Under the pieces are notes generated by a model. That model was not told the DNA's origin and did not search any database. It saw only the letters and a list, made by a program, of their open reading frames with translations. A stretch of DNA of 6,287 bases from NCBI GenBank assembly GCA_947311175.1, contig CAMZKK010000208.1:1-6287 (forward strand), in the 5' to 3' direction. Below are positions 5,499 through 6,287 of the stretch, piece by piece. The translations under genes were made by a program, and so were the position numbers. Source of the stretch: an uncultured Planctomycetota bacterium (lineage in GTDB: Bacteria; Planctomycetota; SZUA-567; JAFGNG01). Within the stretch, counting starts at the first letter, position 1, and each line of letters opens with the position of its first letter.

Positions 5499-6284
5499 TC
5501 ATCGCTTTACCATAAACTCCATCGTGGAAATAGCGTCCTCGTAGTTTGTGGAGTGTCCTGTTCTCGGACGTTTTATCACAAACAACTTGCGACCGATAGC
5601 CTTAAGCACCGCCGCCAGCCTCAAAACACTGTCCGGAGGCACGGAGACGTCTTTTCCGCCGACGGTTATCGCGATCGGCATGGTCAACTTCTCCGGCCAA
5701 TATTCAGCGCTTCTTTTTTTATATTCCTCCGGAATCCTTTTCTTGCTTCCGCAAAATGATTTGGCTATAGCCGACTGAAAATTCTCGTAATCCAAATGAT
5801 TCGCCAAAGGATTCATGGCCGTCACCCCATCCACCAGTTCCGGATGGAGAGCGGCGAAAGTCAAAGACGAACTGCCACCCATCGACCCGCCGACGAAAAA
5901 AATACTTCTGATTTTATATTCGCTTTTCATTTTTTCTATTATATCCAGCATATCCGATTCGGCAGCCGGCCCCATCCAGGAGGTCTTCGCACGGTAGTCC
6001 GGAATGACTGCGATCATTTTGTGTTTGGTCGCGAAATCGCGGAACGCTCGGCATTCGTCCCTGGGGTTTTTCGCCATCTGCCATCGATTGGAACCGTGCC
6101 CGTGCAACCCGATAATCAAATCGCGCTTCGAGCTTTTTTTTAAGTTTGCTGGCAGCATCAGCACATACCGCTGCCGCGAACCGTCAAAACTCGCCTTGAA
6201 TGAAACATCTTCCATTTTAAGTTCTCCCGCCACTGTTGTTGTCATACACATTACCATAAATAAGGACATTTGTCCTTCATACAT
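5499..6284 (-). CDS. Alpha/beta hydrolase (esterase, PHB-depolymerase or prolyl-oligopeptidase-like), 5' end uncertain
   Basis: This 261-residue reading frame is intact to its TGA at 5499. An oxyanion-hole motif LIIGLHGHGSNRW (56-68) is followed by the nucleophile elbow FFVGGSMGGSSS (129-140) with S134. The acid is in ITVGGKDVSVPP (206-217) at D212, and the histidine in RTGHSTNYEDA (241-251) at H244, so the triad is complete and in family order. Substrate cannot be told; carbohydrate esters or polyesters are typical for this group. The N-terminus MSLFMVMCMTTTVAGE (from Met6) looks like a short signal peptide, suggesting export. Met6 at 6269 has GAAGGA just upstream but very close, and the frame stays open to the window edge, so the true start may be 6284, 6269 or outside. 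The DNA is clearly more GC-rich than the genes to the left (36 of 60 bases at 5821-5880 against 17 of 60 at 4321-4380). Confidence 0.82.
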   Translation of the reverse strand: MYEGQMSLFMVMCMTTTVAGELKMEDVSFKASFDGSRQRYVLMLPANLKKSSKRDLIIGLHGHGSNRWQMAKNPRDECRAFRDFATKHKMIAVIPDYRAKTSWMGPAAESDMLDIIEKMKSEYKIRSIFFVGGSMGGSSSLTFAALHPELVDGVTAMNPLANHLDYENFQSAIAKSFCGSKKRIPEEYKKRSAEYWPEKLTMPIAITVGGKDVSVPPDSVLRLAAVLKAIGRKLFVIKRPRTGHSTNYEDAISTMEFMVKR

Positions 6285-6287
6285 ATT

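Noticed and set aside
5169..5515. Plus-strand ORFs of 74 and 114 codons across the isomerase fragment
   Set aside because: The minus strand carries a recognisable though frameshifted protein pattern, and the plus frames show only low-complexity Ser/Arg/Phe runs.
5548..6143. Plus-strand ORFs of 60-115 codons opposite the esterase
   Set aside because: They are shadows of the hydrolase, whose triad motifs are complete on the minus strand.
1..6287. tRNA or rRNA genes
   Set aside because: No cloverleaf with a GTTCGA-type T-loop and no conserved rRNA stretch was seen on either strand.

Overview
The window is AT-rich bacterial DNA with genes on both strands, read through good AAGGA-type ribosome binding sites. 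No marker gene fixes the organism. The C-terminus of a VWA/BatA-like membrane protein at the left edge, a DUF116 protein, a sugar-isomerase-like remnant, a secreted-type esterase and many intergenic palindromes together resemble the genomes of anaerobic Planctomycetota, Lentisphaerota and related phyla. That placement is inference with low confidence.

Layout, left to right. Positions 2-325 (+) hold the end of a gene whose 5' part lies outside the window. Positions 320-635 carry no credible gene: two inverted arrays of 7-bp units bracket two tandem hairpin repeats. Positions 636-2676 (-) form a compact arsenic resistance operon read right to left: arsR, arsC (thioredoxin-type arsenate reductase), then acr3 (arsenite efflux permease). 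It has a recognisable promoter at 2717-2744 and a candidate ArsR operator downstream of it. Positions 2745-2940 are intergenic and contain a perfect 12-bp-stem palindrome. Positions 2941-3381 (-) encode a small cysteine-rich DUF116 protein. Divergent from it, 3476-4960 (+) encodes an adenylate-forming (ANL) family protein whose catalytic motifs have almost all been replaced, so it is probably a pseudoenzyme. Positions 4961-5498 contain a possible small element with imperfect terminal inverted repeats and the frameshifted 5' fragment of a TIM-barrel sugar isomerase/epimerase gene. Positions 5499-6284 (-) encode an alpha/beta hydrolase with an intact Ser-Asp-His triad, in visibly more GC-rich DNA.

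How the genes work together. ArsC reduces arsenate to arsenite, Acr3 exports arsenite, and ArsR should derepress the operon when arsenite binds its cysteines. Nothing in the sequence directly links the DUF116 or ANL-like genes to arsenic. The least ordinary items are the intact but catalytically stripped ANL protein, the decayed isomerase fragment beside a putative small element, and the intergenic repeat architecture.
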